This document shows, in pieces, positions 29,127 to 37,197 of a stretch of DNA of 39,472 bases. Position 1 is the stretch's first letter. Each line of letters starts with the position of its first letter. Origin of the DNA: Candidatus Allofournierella pullicola (GTDB taxonomy: Bacteria > Bacillota > Clostridia > Oscillospirales > Ruminococcaceae); contig DXFW01000016.1 of NCBI GenBank assembly GCA_019114225.1, positions 1 through 39,472 on the forward strand, in the 5' to 3' direction. Below the pieces are notes generated by a model. The model had not been told where the DNA came from and ran no database searches. It saw only the letters and a list, made by a program, of their open reading frames with translations. Both the position numbers and the translations under genes were made by a program.

Positions 29127-30404
29127 TTACTCCTGCTCGGTCTCCGGGGGCATGAGCCGGATGAGCAGCGAGAGGATACGTTTGTCCTCCACCTGCTCCA
29201 CGGTGACGTGCAGGTTTTCGTAATCAAAACTTTCGCCGGGGGCGGGGATGTGCTCCAGGCACTCCAGCGCCCAGCCCGCGGTGCTGGAAAAATCGCTGTC
29301 GAAGTTGCGGGTGGAAACGCCCAGCTCTTCGAACACGTCGTAGACATTGGCTTCGCCCGCCACCCGGAACAGGTGTTCTTCCAGCTGCTGCACCGGCAGC
29401 TTTTCCACCTCGTCGGTCTCGTCGAAGATCTCGCCCACCAGTTCTTCCAGCACGTCCTCCAGCGTCACCAGGCCCAGCGTGCCGCCGTAGTCGTCGGTGA
29501 CGATGGCCATGTGCTGCTTTTGACGGCGGAACTCCGCCAGCAGGTCGTTGATCCGCTTGGTGCGGTAAACAAAAGGCAGCTCGCGGCACATCCCGCGCAC
29601 GTCGATGGCCTTGCCCCGGGCCATGCACTCGAACAGGTCCCGGGTGTGGAGCATGCCGATGATGTGGTCGATGTCGCCCTCATAAACAGGGATACGGGTG
29701 AAGGAATTGTCCAAAACGGTGTTCACGATCTCGTCCACGGGGTCGTTCACGTCCACCGCCACCATGTCCACCCGGGGCACCAGGATCTCCTGCACGGTGA
29801 TGTCGTCGAATTCGATGGCGGACTGGATGATCTCGGTCTCCTGGCTGTCCAGCACGCCCTCCTCCTCCACCGTGTCGATGATGGTCTTCAGCTCATCCTC
29901 GGTCACGCTGGGCTGCAGTTCCAGCCCGGCGGAGCGCCGGCCGGTGAGCAGCTGCTTGAGCTTGACAAAGAACCACACGACGGGCGAAAACAGCGTGCGA
30001 AGAAACGCAATGACCCCCGCCACCTGCAAGGCAAAGGCTTCGGGGCTGTCCTTGGCGAAGCTCTTGGGCAGGATCTCGCCGAAGATCAGCACCAGCAGCG
30101 TCATGCCGAAGGTGGCGATGGCCGGGCCGCTGGTGGGGCCCCACAGGGCGGTGGCCACCACGGTGGCCAGCGAGGCGCTGGCCATGTTCACGATGTTGTT
30201 GCCGATGAGGATGGTGGAGATGGTCTTGTCGAAATCCTCCGCCACCTTCAGGGCTGTTTTTGCCCGCTTGTTGCCGTCCTCCGCCTTGCTGCGCATGCGG
30301 ATCTTGTTGAACGAGGAGATGGCCGTCTCACTGGCGGAAAAAAATGCCGAGCAGGCGACCAGAAGGACCAGTGCGACGTAAATACTGGGGCCAGGGGTAT
30401 CCAA
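29127..30404 (-). CDS. CNNM/CBS-domain membrane protein (HlyC/CorC family)
   Basis: A 425-residue protein with an N-terminal CNNM (DUF21) membrane domain (about residues 1-190, starting FFSASETAISSFNKIR), a CBS pair (about 205-325, with the EILVPRVDMVAVD and YGGTLGLVTLEDVLEELVGEIFDE motifs) and a C-terminal CorC/HlyC domain (about 335-420). Family members are linked to Mg2+ or Co2+ export; 'hemolysin' labels are historical. The only fitting start is TTG at 30402-30404, with AAAGG about 11 bases upstream, so the exact N-terminus is uncertain. Confidence 0.9.
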   Translation of the reverse strand: MDTPGPSIYVALVLLVACSAFFSASETAISSFNKIRMRSKAEDGNKRAKTALKVAEDFDKTISTILIGNNIVNMASASLATVVATALWGPTSGPAIATFGMTLLVLIFGEILPKSFAKDSPEAFALQVAGVIAFLRTLFSPVVWFFVKLKQLLTGRRSAGLELQPSVTEDELKTIIDTVEEEGVLDSQETEIIQSAIEFDDITVQEILVPRVDMVAVDVNDPVDEIVNTVLDNSFTRIPVYEGDIDHIIGMLHTRDLFECMARGKAIDVRGMCRELPFVYRTKRINDLLAEFRRQKQHMAIVTDDYGGTLGLVTLEDVLEELVGEIFDETDEVEKLPVQQLEEHLFRVAGEANVYDVFEELGVSTRNFDSDFSSTAGWALECLEHIPAPGESFDYENLHVTVEQVEDKRILSLLIRLMPPETEQE

Positions 30405-30472
30405 AAATCATCAAACCTTTCAAAATATTGGATTTTGAGGCTAAAACACCTCACAATATATATAGCAGAAAT

Positions 30473-30572
30473 CCCGTGGCTTTGCAACAAAAAACCACCC
30501 CGGCGGCGGCCGGAGGCCCCTGTCGGGCGGAAATTGTGAAAAATGAATGGAGTTTTGTTGCAATCCGACGGG
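30473..30572. repeat. 100-base imperfect palindrome in an intergenic gap
   Basis: The gap 30405-30785 has no gene I can support. Within it, CCCGT-(4)-TTGCAACAAAA and TTTTGTTGCAA-(4)-ACGGG are perfect complements in two blocks and enclose about 60 GC-rich bases. It could be a long RNA hairpin, a MITE-like remnant or a DNA-bound dyad. It lies upstream of both divergent genes. Confidence 0.5.
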
Positions 30573-30661
30573 ACAAAAAAACGGATCCACGGCAAATACA
30601 ACAAAAAAATCCTTTGGCAGAAAGCGCGTTTCGTTCACGAGGTAGAAATCAAGCCCAAAAA

Positions 30662-30691
30662 TGTACAAATGGATTTTTTTTGTGCTATAAT
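30662..30691 (+). promoter_or_regulatory. Promoter candidate for the HPr-like gene
   Basis: TGTACA (30662-30667), an 18-base T-rich spacer and a perfect TATAAT (30686-30691). The leader to the start codon is about 90 bases and GC-rich, with GGCGCTGCA occurring twice (near 30704 and 30743). I recognise no known riboswitch in it. Confidence 0.55.
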
Positions 30692-30788
30692 AACCCCAAC
30701 CGAAGGCGCTGCAGGGAAAGGCGGCGCGTCGGCGGCCGCAGGCGCTGCAAGGAGCCGGGCGGTATTTCGGACGAAAGAGGGACGAATG

Positions 30789-31010
30789 ATGACGAAACCT
30801 GTTAAGGTCACCTGCTTCAAGCAGGTACACAACATCGTGACCGCTGCGGCGCAGTGCCGCCGGGAGATCAGCGTGCAGGACCTGAAGGGCGCTGTGGCAG
30901 ACGCCAAGAGCATTCTGGGCCTCATGAATCTGGATTTCTCTCAGCCTGTGGAGATCTGCGGGGAAGACCCCGCCGAGGTGGAGCACGTCTACAACGCCGT
31001 GCGTCACTGA
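30789..31010 (+). CDS. HPr-like protein with altered active site
   Basis: A 73-residue protein with the HPr fold pattern: KVTCFKQVHNIVTAAAQC, then VADAKSILGLMNLDFSQPVEI and a final helix EVEHVYNAV. In PTS HPr the phospho-His sits in GLHARPA; here a His is present but followed by NIV, so the Arg and Pro that stabilise phosphorylation are gone. The Ser of DAKSILG, the regulatory site in true HPr, is kept. No PTS genes are nearby. Catalytic phosphocarrier function is doubtful. ATG at 30789 has AGAGGG 7 bases upstream; ATG at 30786 is an alternative. Confidence 0.75.
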   Translation: MTKPVKVTCFKQVHNIVTAAAQCRREISVQDLKGAVADAKSILGLMNLDFSQPVEICGEDPAEVEHVYNAVRH

Positions 31011-31018
31011 CCGCACTG

Positions 31019-31069
31019 AACAAAACAGCGCCCGGCCGTGCCTTGTGCACGTCCGGGCGCTGTTTTGTT
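31019..31069. terminator. Bidirectional intrinsic terminator
   Basis: AACAAAACAGCGCCCGG / CCGGGCGCTGTTTTGTT, a 17-bp perfect stem, lies between converging genes. Its right end overlaps the stop codon of the minus-strand gene by two bases. Confidence 0.85.
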
Positions 31070-32030
31070 ATTTGGGTTCCGAGGGGGTGTAGCCGCCGTG
31101 CTTTTTGGCGGCAGCCGCCTGCAGCTCGGCCAGTTTCTGTTGCTGGCGGGCGTCCTCCGCTTCCAGCCGGCGGGCGCGCTCGGCCTGTTTCTGGCGGGCG
31201 GCCTGCTGAAGCTGGCGCAGTTTTTCCTCCTGAGCCTTCTGCTGCTGCTCGGCCCGCTGGGCGGCGGTGAGCCGCTGGCCCCGGGCAGGGGCAGGGGAGG
31301 CAGCAGGCGCGGCAGCGGGCGCGGCCGGCATTTCCTGCGCGGCAGGGGCCGGGGGCGCGGGCTGTGCCTGAGGAACAGGCTGGCGGGGGGCGGGCTGTGC
31401 CGTTTCGGGTTCCGGCGCGGCCGCGGGGGCCTGCGCTTTCTTTGCGGGAGCCTTTCTGCGGGGCGCGGGCTGCTCGTCCTTTTGGGCGGCGGCCTTTTTG
31501 CGCCGGGCGGGTTTTGCTTCGGCTTCGGGCTGTGCTTCAGCCGCCTTGGCGGCGGGCTTTTTGCGGGCGGCGGGGGCGCGCTTTTTCGCCGGCGCGGCCT
31601 TTTTGGGAGCGGGGAGCGTCTGCCCGCTCTCCTCTTCGGGGGCCGGGGCGGCCGGGACGGCTTCCTCGTTTGCGGCGGGCGCTTCGGCCGGGGCGGCCGG
31701 CGCCGCTTCAGCAGCCGCAGCTGCTTTGGGAGCGGCTTCCTCAAAGGGGGCCTCCTCCTCCGGGGCGGCCTCGTTCAGCGCGGCGGCGTCCACCAGTTTT
31801 TCCATGGCGTCGCTGTCTGCGGGTTTTTGGGGTTTTTGCTGCGAGGTGGTCTCCCGCACTTCGCCGATGAAAGCGCCCCAGATACAGGCCAGAAGCACCA
31901 CGATACACCAGAAGGTGAGGGTGTTGACCCGGGCGTCGAAGAAGGAGTGATTCAGCAGGATCAACATCGCCAGAACGGCGCCGGCGGTCACCACCAGAGT
32001 CATAAACAGGCTTTTGATCAGGTGCCGCAA
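31068..32030 (-). CDS. Membrane-anchored Ala/Pro/Lys-rich protein with coiled coil
   Basis: A 320-residue protein in three parts: two membrane helices (about residues 5-28 and 38-58), a long Ala/Pro/Glu/Lys-rich low-complexity stretch (about 75-245) with basic blocks such as KKAAPAKKRAPAARKKP, and a Gln/Glu/Arg/Ala-rich region (about 250-305) likely to form a coiled coil. Similar compositions occur in histone-H1-like and TolA-like proteins, but no family is certain. The start is TTG at 32028-32030 behind a near-perfect AAAGGAGGTG site. It follows upp by 38 bases and may be co-transcribed. The function is unknown. Confidence 0.7.
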   Translation of the reverse strand: MRHLIKSLFMTLVVTAGAVLAMLILLNHSFFDARVNTLTFWCIVVLLACIWGAFIGEVRETTSQQKPQKPADSDAMEKLVDAAALNEAAPEEEAPFEEAAPKAAAAAEAAPAAPAEAPAANEEAVPAAPAPEEESGQTLPAPKKAAPAKKRAPAARKKPAAKAAEAQPEAEAKPARRKKAAAQKDEQPAPRRKAPAKKAQAPAAAPEPETAQPAPRQPVPQAQPAPPAPAAQEMPAAPAAAPAASPAPARGQRLTAAQRAEQQQKAQEEKLRQLQQAARQKQAERARRLEAEDARQQQKLAELQAAAAKKHGGYTPSEPK

Positions 32031-32068
32031 GGGTCAGCACCTCCTTTCAGAATGGATGGGAAGAAAAA

Positions 32069-32701
32069 TCACTTGGTGCCGAAGATACGGTCGCCAGCGT
32101 CGCCCAGGCCGGGCACGATGTAGCCGATGTCGTTGAGGCCCTCGTCCAGAGCGCCCACATAGATGTCCACATCGGGGTGCATTTCACGCAGTTTGTTAAT
32201 GCCTTCGGGCACAGCCACGATACCCAGGAACTTGATGCTGCGGGCGCCCCGCTTCTTGATCTGGGTGATGGCGTCGCAGGCGCTGCCGCCGGTGGCCAGC
32301 ATGGGGTCCAGCACCAGAACGTCCCGCTCGGCAATGTCGCTGGGCAGCTTGCAGTAGTATTCCACAGGCTCCAGGGTCTCCTCGTTGCGGTACATGCCGA
32401 TGTGGCCGACCTTGGCGGCGGGCAGGAGGGTCAGCATGCCGTCCACCATGCCCAGGCCGGCACGCAGGATGGGCACCAGGGCCAGTTTGCGGCCCGCCAG
32501 CACATGGCACTTGGCCACGCCCATGGGAGTTTCCACTTCCACTTCCTTGGTGGGCAGGTCACGGGTGGCTTCGTAGCAAAGCAGGGTGGCGATCTCGCCT
32601 ACCAGCTCTTTGAATTCTTTCGTTCCGGTGTTCTTATCCCGCAGAAGGCTGATCTTGTGCTGTACCAGGGGATGATCCAAAATCATGGGTGCTTTGCTCA
32701 T
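32069..32701 (-). CDS. upp: Uracil phosphoribosyltransferase
   Basis: Salvages uracil to UMP with PRPP. The 210-residue product is full length, with [21 protein letters not shown] at the N-terminus, [18 protein letters not shown], the PRPP-binding loop [14 protein letters not shown] and the uracil-binding end [19 protein letters not shown] strong AAGGAG site precedes the ATG. Confidence 0.96.
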   Translation of the reverse strand: MSKAPMILDHPLVQHKISLLRDKNTGTKEFKELVGEIATLLCYEATRDLPTKEVEVETPMGVAKCHVLAGRKLALVPILRAGLGMVDGMLTLLPAAKVGHIGMYRNEETLEPVEYYCKLPSDIAERDVLVLDPMLATGGSACDAITQIKKRGARSIKFLGIVAVPEGINKLREMHPDVDIYVGALDEGLNDIGYIVPGLGDAGDRIFGTK

Positions 32702-32741
32702 ACTGACCGCTCCTTACTCTATGTGGTTGTTTGTCTATCGT

Positions 32742-32770
32742 CAAAACGCGGGGTGTGCCCCCGCGTTTTG
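32742..32770 (-). terminator. Hairpin between rpiB and upp
   Basis: CAAAACGCGGGG / CCCCGCGTTTTG with a five-base loop lies 15 bases after the rpiB stop. No T-run follows beyond the stem, so termination may be partial and upp may be read through. Confidence 0.5.
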
Positions 32771-32784
32771 CAGCAAAAATACTG

Positions 32785-33234
32785 TCAGCCGCGCTGCTCC
32801 AGATCGGTGATCTTGTCGATCCGGCGCTGATGACGGCCGCCCTCAAAGGGGGTGTTCAGGAAAAGGTCCACCAGATAGATGGCAAGACCTGCGCCCACCA
32901 CGCGCCCGCCCATGCACAGGGCGTTGGCGTCGTTGTGGCGGCGGGTGTACTCGGCGCTGAAGGCGTCGGAGCAGCAGCAGGCCCGAATGCCGTGGATCTT
33001 GTTGGCGCTCATGGAAATGCCCACGCCGGTGCCGCAGAACAGCAGCGCCTTGTCGCATTCGCCGGCCACCACCGCCCGGCAGGCGGGCTCGGCCATGTCG
33101 GGATAGTCGCAGGACGCGCCGTCAAAGCTGCCGAAGTCCTTGTAGGCAACGCCGATCTCATCCAGATGGGCGCGGACGGCTTCCTTCAGTTCAAAGCCGC
33201 CGTGGTCGGCGGCGAGGGCGATGGGTTTAGACAT
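32785..33234 (-). CDS. rpiB: Ribose-5-phosphate isomerase B (RpiB/LacAB family)
   Basis: Interconverts ribose-5-phosphate and ribulose-5-phosphate. The 149-residue product has LAADHGGFELK at the N-terminus, the catalytic-loop CGTGVGISMSANKIHGIRA, and RRHNDANALCMGGRVVG. Start at 33234 has GGAGG 9 bases upstream. Galactose-6-phosphate or allose-6-phosphate isomerases share this fold, but no matching sugar genes are nearby. Confidence 0.93.
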   Translation of the reverse strand: MSKPIALAADHGGFELKEAVRAHLDEIGVAYKDFGSFDGASCDYPDMAEPACRAVVAGECDKALLFCGTGVGISMSANKIHGIRACCCSDAFSAEYTRRHNDANALCMGGRVVGAGLAIYLVDLFLNTPFEGGRHQRRIDKITDLEQRG

Positions 33235-33266
33235 TTGAAAACATCCTCCGTTGACGGTCGTTTTGT

Positions 33267-33968
33267 TTACGGGCGCAGGGCCAGACCCTGGGCGGCGCGT
33301 TCCCGCTCGGCCTGGCTCAGCCGCAGATAGCTGGGTGCAAGGGCCGCGGCGGGCACAGCACCGTTCCGGGCATTCACCGCCCGGGCCGCAAGGCACACGC
33401 CCGCGCCCCGGCAAAGCCCCAGTGCGGGCGGGCAGGGAAGGACCCCCGCCGCCTGGCCGTATTCATTATAGCACAGAGCGGCCCCGTCACCAACAAAAAA
33501 CAGAGGCTTTTTGCAATTTTCCACAATTTGTGCCAGTTCCTTCACCGGCGAGGCTGCGTCGGGCGTCAGGCGGGCATGGCTCTCCAGGTCAAAGGCCGCC
33601 CAGTACACCTCGCCCCGGCGCGCGTCCAGCGCCGCCAGCACGGTGCCGTTCCCCGCGGGGCAGCCCCAGGCCAGCGCCTCGGGGGTGGACACGGCGGCGC
33701 AGGAAGCCTTGTGCACCAGCGCCAGCCCCTTCACCGTGGCAAGGCCGATACGCAGGCCGGTGAAGCTGCCCGGCCCGGCGCACACGCCCCACAGGTCCAC
33801 GTCGGCGGGGGAGAGGCCGGTGGCCTTGAACGCTCCGTCCACCAGGCTCATCAGCGTTTCGCTGTGGGTGTGGCCTGCCGAGAGAAAAGCCTCGTACAAA
33901 AGCTCCTCGTCCCGCATGAGGCCCACGGCGGCGGTGCGGCCCGCGCTGTCCAGTCCAAAGGTGATCAC
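33267..33968 (-). CDS. tsaB: tRNA threonylcarbamoyladenosine complex subunit TsaB
   Basis: Part of the machinery that makes t6A37 in ANN-decoding tRNAs, together with TsaC, TsaD and TsaE. The 233-residue ASKHA-fold protein shows GLDSAGRTAAVGL, the TsaB signature GVCAGPGSFTGLRIGLATVKGLA and AALDARRGEVYWA. The GTG start overlaps the tsaE stop (GTGA) and has GAGGGG upstream. tsaD and rimI, often adjacent, are not here. Confidence 0.93.
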   Translation of the reverse strand: MITFGLDSAGRTAAVGLMRDEELLYEAFLSAGHTHSETLMSLVDGAFKATGLSPADVDLWGVCAGPGSFTGLRIGLATVKGLALVHKASCAAVSTPEALAWGCPAGNGTVLAALDARRGEVYWAAFDLESHARLTPDAASPVKELAQIVENCKKPLFFVGDGAALCYNEYGQAAGVLPCPPALGLCRGAGVCLAARAVNARNGAVPAAALAPSYLRLSQAERERAAQGLALRP

Positions 33969-34390
33969 AGCTGCACCCCCTCGATGGTGATGACCCGCTC
34001 GTCGCCGCCGCGGTGACGGATGTCCACCGTCACAGGCTTTTCCAGCGCCAGCAGGTCGGCAAAATTCTCGCTCCACTCGGCGGCCACCACCGCTCCCTCG
34101 TCCAGATAGTCGTAGAGGCCGGCGGTCTCCAGGTCCTCCCGGCTGCTGATCCGGTAGAGGTCAAAGTGGGCCAGGGGCCGGGGCCCCCGGTAGTAGTTCA
34201 CAATGGCGAAGGTGGGGCTGCTCACCGGGTCGGTGCAGCCAAGGCCCGCCGCCAGCCCCTCGGTGAAAGCGGTCTTGCCCGCTCCGAGGCCGCCGGTGAA
34301 GCACACAAGGGTGCCCGGCGCGAGACGCTGCGCTAATCTTTCGCCCAGCGCCACCGTCTCGGCGCGGCTGTGGGTGATGAATTCGGCCAT
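33965..34390 (-). CDS. tsaE: tRNA threonylcarbamoyladenosine complex ATPase TsaE
   Basis: ATPase that drives turnover of the TsaBD complex. The 141-residue product has the P-loop FTGGLGAGKTAF (31-42), SSPTFAIVNYY, the HFDLYRI motif and the EW-SENF-like AAEWSEN. It has an AAAGGAGG site and its own promoter at 34434-34462. It is translationally coupled to tsaB. Confidence 0.95.
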   Translation of the reverse strand: MAEFITHSRAETVALGERLAQRLAPGTLVCFTGGLGAGKTAFTEGLAAGLGCTDPVSSPTFAIVNYYRGPRPLAHFDLYRISSREDLETAGLYDYLDEGAVVAAEWSENFADLLALEKPVTVDIRHRGGDERVITIEGVQL

Positions 34391-34433
34391 GTCTGCCCCT
34401 CCTTTCGGGTCATTGCGTCAAAGTCCGCGGCTT

Positions 34434-34462
34434 ATTATACCCCCGCGAAGGCAAAAGTGCAA
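34434..34462 (-). promoter_or_regulatory. Sigma-A-type promoter of tsaE-tsaB-rpiB
   Basis: On the minus strand TTGCAC (34457-34462), 17 bases, perfect TATAAT (34434-34439). It lies in the short gap after the DHHW-type gene. Confidence 0.8.
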
Positions 34463-34473
34463 CCGGGAACGGC

Positions 34474-35601
34474 TCATTCGGCGGCCTCGGCCCACTGGCG
34501 CAGCACCTCCAGCCGCCCGGACAAGTTGTCGGCAAAGCGTTCGGCCACCTCCAGCACCACCACGTCCGGCACTTCCGGCTGCCATTCCAGCAGCGTCTCC
34601 ACCTGCATTTGATTGCCGTGGAGCACCGTGGTGCCCGCAAAACCCTGGGCCAGCCAGGGGGCCAGCGCCTCGCCGAAGCTGTCCCGCGCCAGGAGCAGGC
34701 TGCCCTCGCCCTCGCCGGCGTAGCGGGCGATCTCGCCTCCCGCCTCCCACAGGGTGCACTCGGCGGCCTCGGCCTCCAGCGCCCAGTACACGTCGTCGGT
34801 GCAAAAGGCCCAGCTGCCGCACATGTTGGCAAGATCGGTGAGAGGGGCCTTTTCCGGGTCGGCGGCCATCTCCGGCCAGGCCGCCGCAAAGGGCTTGTCC
34901 AGCGCTTCCAGCGTCAGCTGGGCCGCCAGCCAGGCGCCCGCCTCGTTCCAGTGGGTGTCGTACTTGTAATAGACCTGCCGCTCCAGCGCGGCGTCCTCCA
35001 GCTCTTCCAGCGGGAAGAGCACCGGCACGCCCGTTTCGCCCAGCGCCTCTGCCAGCGCGCCCACCCGGGTGGGCCGGCTCACCACCGGCACGCTGTCGGG
35101 CATGTAGCGGCTGTAGACCCCCTCCTTCGTGGGGGCAAACAGCACCAGAAGCCGGCTGCCTTTGGCGGCCAGCGCGTCGTTCAGCGCCGTCAGCGCCTGG
35201 GCCATGGCGTCGGTCTCCCCGGCGGAGTAGGCGGTGAGACCCTGATAGTCGGAAAGGCTCTTGGAGTCGGACACGTCCTTCAAGAACATCCAGCCCTCTT
35301 TGCCCAGCAGCACGTTGGTGGAGTCCAGCGTGCCCACCAGCCGGTCGGCCCCGGATTTCAGGGTCAGGAACTGGTTGCGGAAGGGGGCGTGGTCTCCCAG
35401 CCACTCCTCAAAGGCCGCGGGCCAGGCCCGCACGCCGGTGGAGGCGGTGGGGAAGGCGGCCAGGGTTCGGTTCTCGTAGTTGGTGGTGTCGCACATTCCC
35501 CGCACCAGCGGCCACAGAAGGCAGGGCCCCGCCAGCAGCACGGCGAACCCAGCGATGAGCGCCCGGGGGCAGCCCCGGCGTTCACGGTCATGATGAGACA
35601 T
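34474..35601 (-). CDS. DHHW/AlgX-like SGNH-type protein, partner of the MBOAT
   Basis: A 375-residue protein with one N-terminal membrane helix (about 13-35), then an extracellular domain like AlgJ/AlgX: NYENRTLAAFP near the start, EEWLGDHAPFRNQF, KEGWMFL, YYKYDTHWNEAGAW (Asp-x-His catalytic pair) and ARDSFGEAL (Ser). In alginate and other exopolysaccharide systems such proteins work with an MBOAT to O-acetylate the polymer. It starts 15 bases after the MBOAT stop with a perfect AAAGGAGG site, so the two form one operon. The acceptor is unknown. Confidence 0.85.
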   Translation of the reverse strand: MSHHDRERRGCPRALIAGFAVLLAGPCLLWPLVRGMCDTTNYENRTLAAFPTASTGVRAWPAAFEEWLGDHAPFRNQFLTLKSGADRLVGTLDSTNVLLGKEGWMFLKDVSDSKSLSDYQGLTAYSAGETDAMAQALTALNDALAAKGSRLLVLFAPTKEGVYSRYMPDSVPVVSRPTRVGALAEALGETGVPVLFPLEELEDAALERQVYYKYDTHWNEAGAWLAAQLTLEALDKPFAAAWPEMAADPEKAPLTDLANMCGSWAFCTDDVYWALEAEAAECTLWEAGGEIARYAGEGEGSLLLARDSFGEALAPWLAQGFAGTTVLHGNQMQVETLLEWQPEVPDVVVLEVAERFADNLSGRLEVLRQWAEAAE

Positions 35602-35616
35602 TCGGCTGGCCTCCTT

Positions 35617-37023
35617 TTAAAAGCGGAAATAGATGAAGGGGTTGTAGGTGCCGCTCACCAGCAGCACCAGGCAGGCAAAGCCCAGGGCCAGCAGCAGGGC
35701 GGTCTGGGCGCGGCCCGCGGGCTTCCGGTCATAAAGGGCAGCCTTGAAGCGGGGCCACAGCGCCTGCGCCGGGCCGCAGAGCAGCAGCCCCACCGCCAGC
35801 AGCACCAGCGTGCGCCCGTCGATGAAGCGGCTCACCGGCCAGGCGGCAAAGCCCGCAGCCGGGATCACCATGGCCTTCAGCCACAAAAGGCCCGCCCGCA
35901 GGCCCGGCGCCCGGAAGATGACCCAGCCGAAGAGAACGCACAGCAGGGTGTAGGCCCGGGCCAGAGGCCGGGGCGCTTTTTCCAGCGGCTTTTTGAGCAC
36001 CGTGCGCTCCAGCACCTGCAAAAGGGCGTACCATGCGCCCCAGGCCACAAACTGCCAGTTTGCGCCGTGCCACAGGCCGGTGGCCAGGAACACCACGCAC
36101 ACGTTGAACAAAGTGCGCAGCTGCCCCTTGCGGTTGCCGCCCAGAGGGATGTAGAGGTACTCCTTGAACCAGCTGGAAAGGGTCATGTGCCAGCGCCGCC
36201 AGAACTCGCCAATGCTGGCCGAGAGATAGGGATAATCGAAGTTTTCGGGGAAGGTGAAGCCGAACATGGCTCCGAGGCCGATGGCCATGTCGGAATAGCC
36301 GGAAAAGTCGTAGTAGATTTGCAGCCCGTAATAGAGCGCGCCCAGCCAGGCCAGCGCCGTGCCCACCTGGTCGGGGGCGAGGGCAAACACCTCATCCGCC
36401 TTGGCGGCAAAGCAGTTGGCCAGGATCACCTTTTTGGAAAGGCCGTAGAGAAAGCGCTTCACCCCGAAGGCAAAGCCCTCGGTGGTCACCGTGCGGCGGC
36501 GCAGCTGGGCCTCCACGTCGGTGTAGCGCACGATGGGCCCCGCCACCAGCTGGGGGAAAAAGCTGATGTAGAGCGCCAGCAAAAACCAGCTCTTCTGAGG
36601 CTCGATCCGGCGGCGGTAGAGGTCGATGACATAGCTCATGGACTGGAAGGTGTAGAAGCTGATACCCAGAGGCAGGGCAATGTCCCGCATGGGCAGCACC
36701 TGCCGGCCGAACAGCCCCGCCAGCGTGTCGGCGGCAAAGCCGTAATATTTGTAGTAGCCCAGCAGCAAAAGGTTTGTCGCCACCACCGCCGCCAGCACCA
36801 GCGCCCGGCGGCGGCCGGAGAGGGGAGCGAGGGCCAGCCCGCCCAGATAGTTCAGGGTGATGGAGCCCAACATCAGCAGGATGTACACCGGCTCGCCCCA
36901 GGCGTAGAAGAAAAGGCTTGCCGCCAGCAGCAGGGCGTTTTTGCCCCGGCCGGGCAGAAAACGGTAAAGCACCAGCACTACCGGCAGAAAGATCCATAAA
37001 AAGACAAGGCTTGAAAACAGCAT
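35617..37023 (-). CDS. MBOAT-family O-acyltransferase (AlgI/DltB-like)
   Basis: A 468-residue polytopic membrane enzyme that passes acyl groups across the membrane to an outer-surface acceptor. Family landmarks are MLFSSLVFLWIFLP, PLGISFYTFQSMSYVIDLYR, FFPQLVAGPIVRY, YYDFSGYSDMAIGLGAMFGF, EFWRRWHMTLSSWFKEYLYIPLGGNR and the invariant His in ATGLWHGANW. Paired with the DHHW-type protein, it probably acetylates a surface polysaccharide or peptidoglycan-linked polymer. It has its own strong promoter, divergent from the RodA/FtsW gene. Confidence 0.93.
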   Translation of the reverse strand: MLFSSLVFLWIFLPVVLVLYRFLPGRGKNALLLAASLFFYAWGEPVYILLMLGSITLNYLGGLALAPLSGRRRALVLAAVVATNLLLLGYYKYYGFAADTLAGLFGRQVLPMRDIALPLGISFYTFQSMSYVIDLYRRRIEPQKSWFLLALYISFFPQLVAGPIVRYTDVEAQLRRRTVTTEGFAFGVKRFLYGLSKKVILANCFAAKADEVFALAPDQVGTALAWLGALYYGLQIYYDFSGYSDMAIGLGAMFGFTFPENFDYPYLSASIGEFWRRWHMTLSSWFKEYLYIPLGGNRKGQLRTLFNVCVVFLATGLWHGANWQFVAWGAWYALLQVLERTVLKKPLEKAPRPLARAYTLLCVLFGWVIFRAPGLRAGLLWLKAMVIPAAGFAAWPVSRFIDGRTLVLLAVGLLLCGPAQALWPRFKAALYDRKPAGRAQTALLLALGFACLVLLVSGTYNPFIYFRF

Positions 37024-37083
37024 TGGCGGCCCATCCCCGTGTTTTTTTTTGCGCGGCGGTCAAAACACCGCACACTTGCGCTT

Positions 37084-37112
37084 ATTATACCATATTTACT
37101 CATGTGCTGCAA
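37084..37112 (-). promoter_or_regulatory. Promoter of the MBOAT operon
   Basis: Minus strand TTGCAG (37107-37112), 17 bases, TATAAT (37084-37089), about 60 bases before the MBOAT start. Confidence 0.8.
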
Positions 37113-37134
37113 AAATCCGGACGGGGGAAAATGA

Positions 37135-37163
37135 TTGCAACCACCCGCCCGGTGGGATATAAT
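37135..37163 (+). promoter_or_regulatory. Promoter of the RodA/FtsW-type gene
   Basis: TTGCAA (37135-37140), 17 bases, TATAAT (37158-37163), 34 bases before the GTG start. Its -35 is only 22 bases from the divergent MBOAT -35. Confidence 0.8.
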
Positions 37164-37197
37164 AGAACAACGACCAGACGTGAAAGGAGGTGCGGAT

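Noticed and set aside
31270-31780. Tandem DNA repeat in the Ala/Pro/Lys-rich region
   Set aside because: The bias is compositional; I could not find a repeated unit of fixed length.
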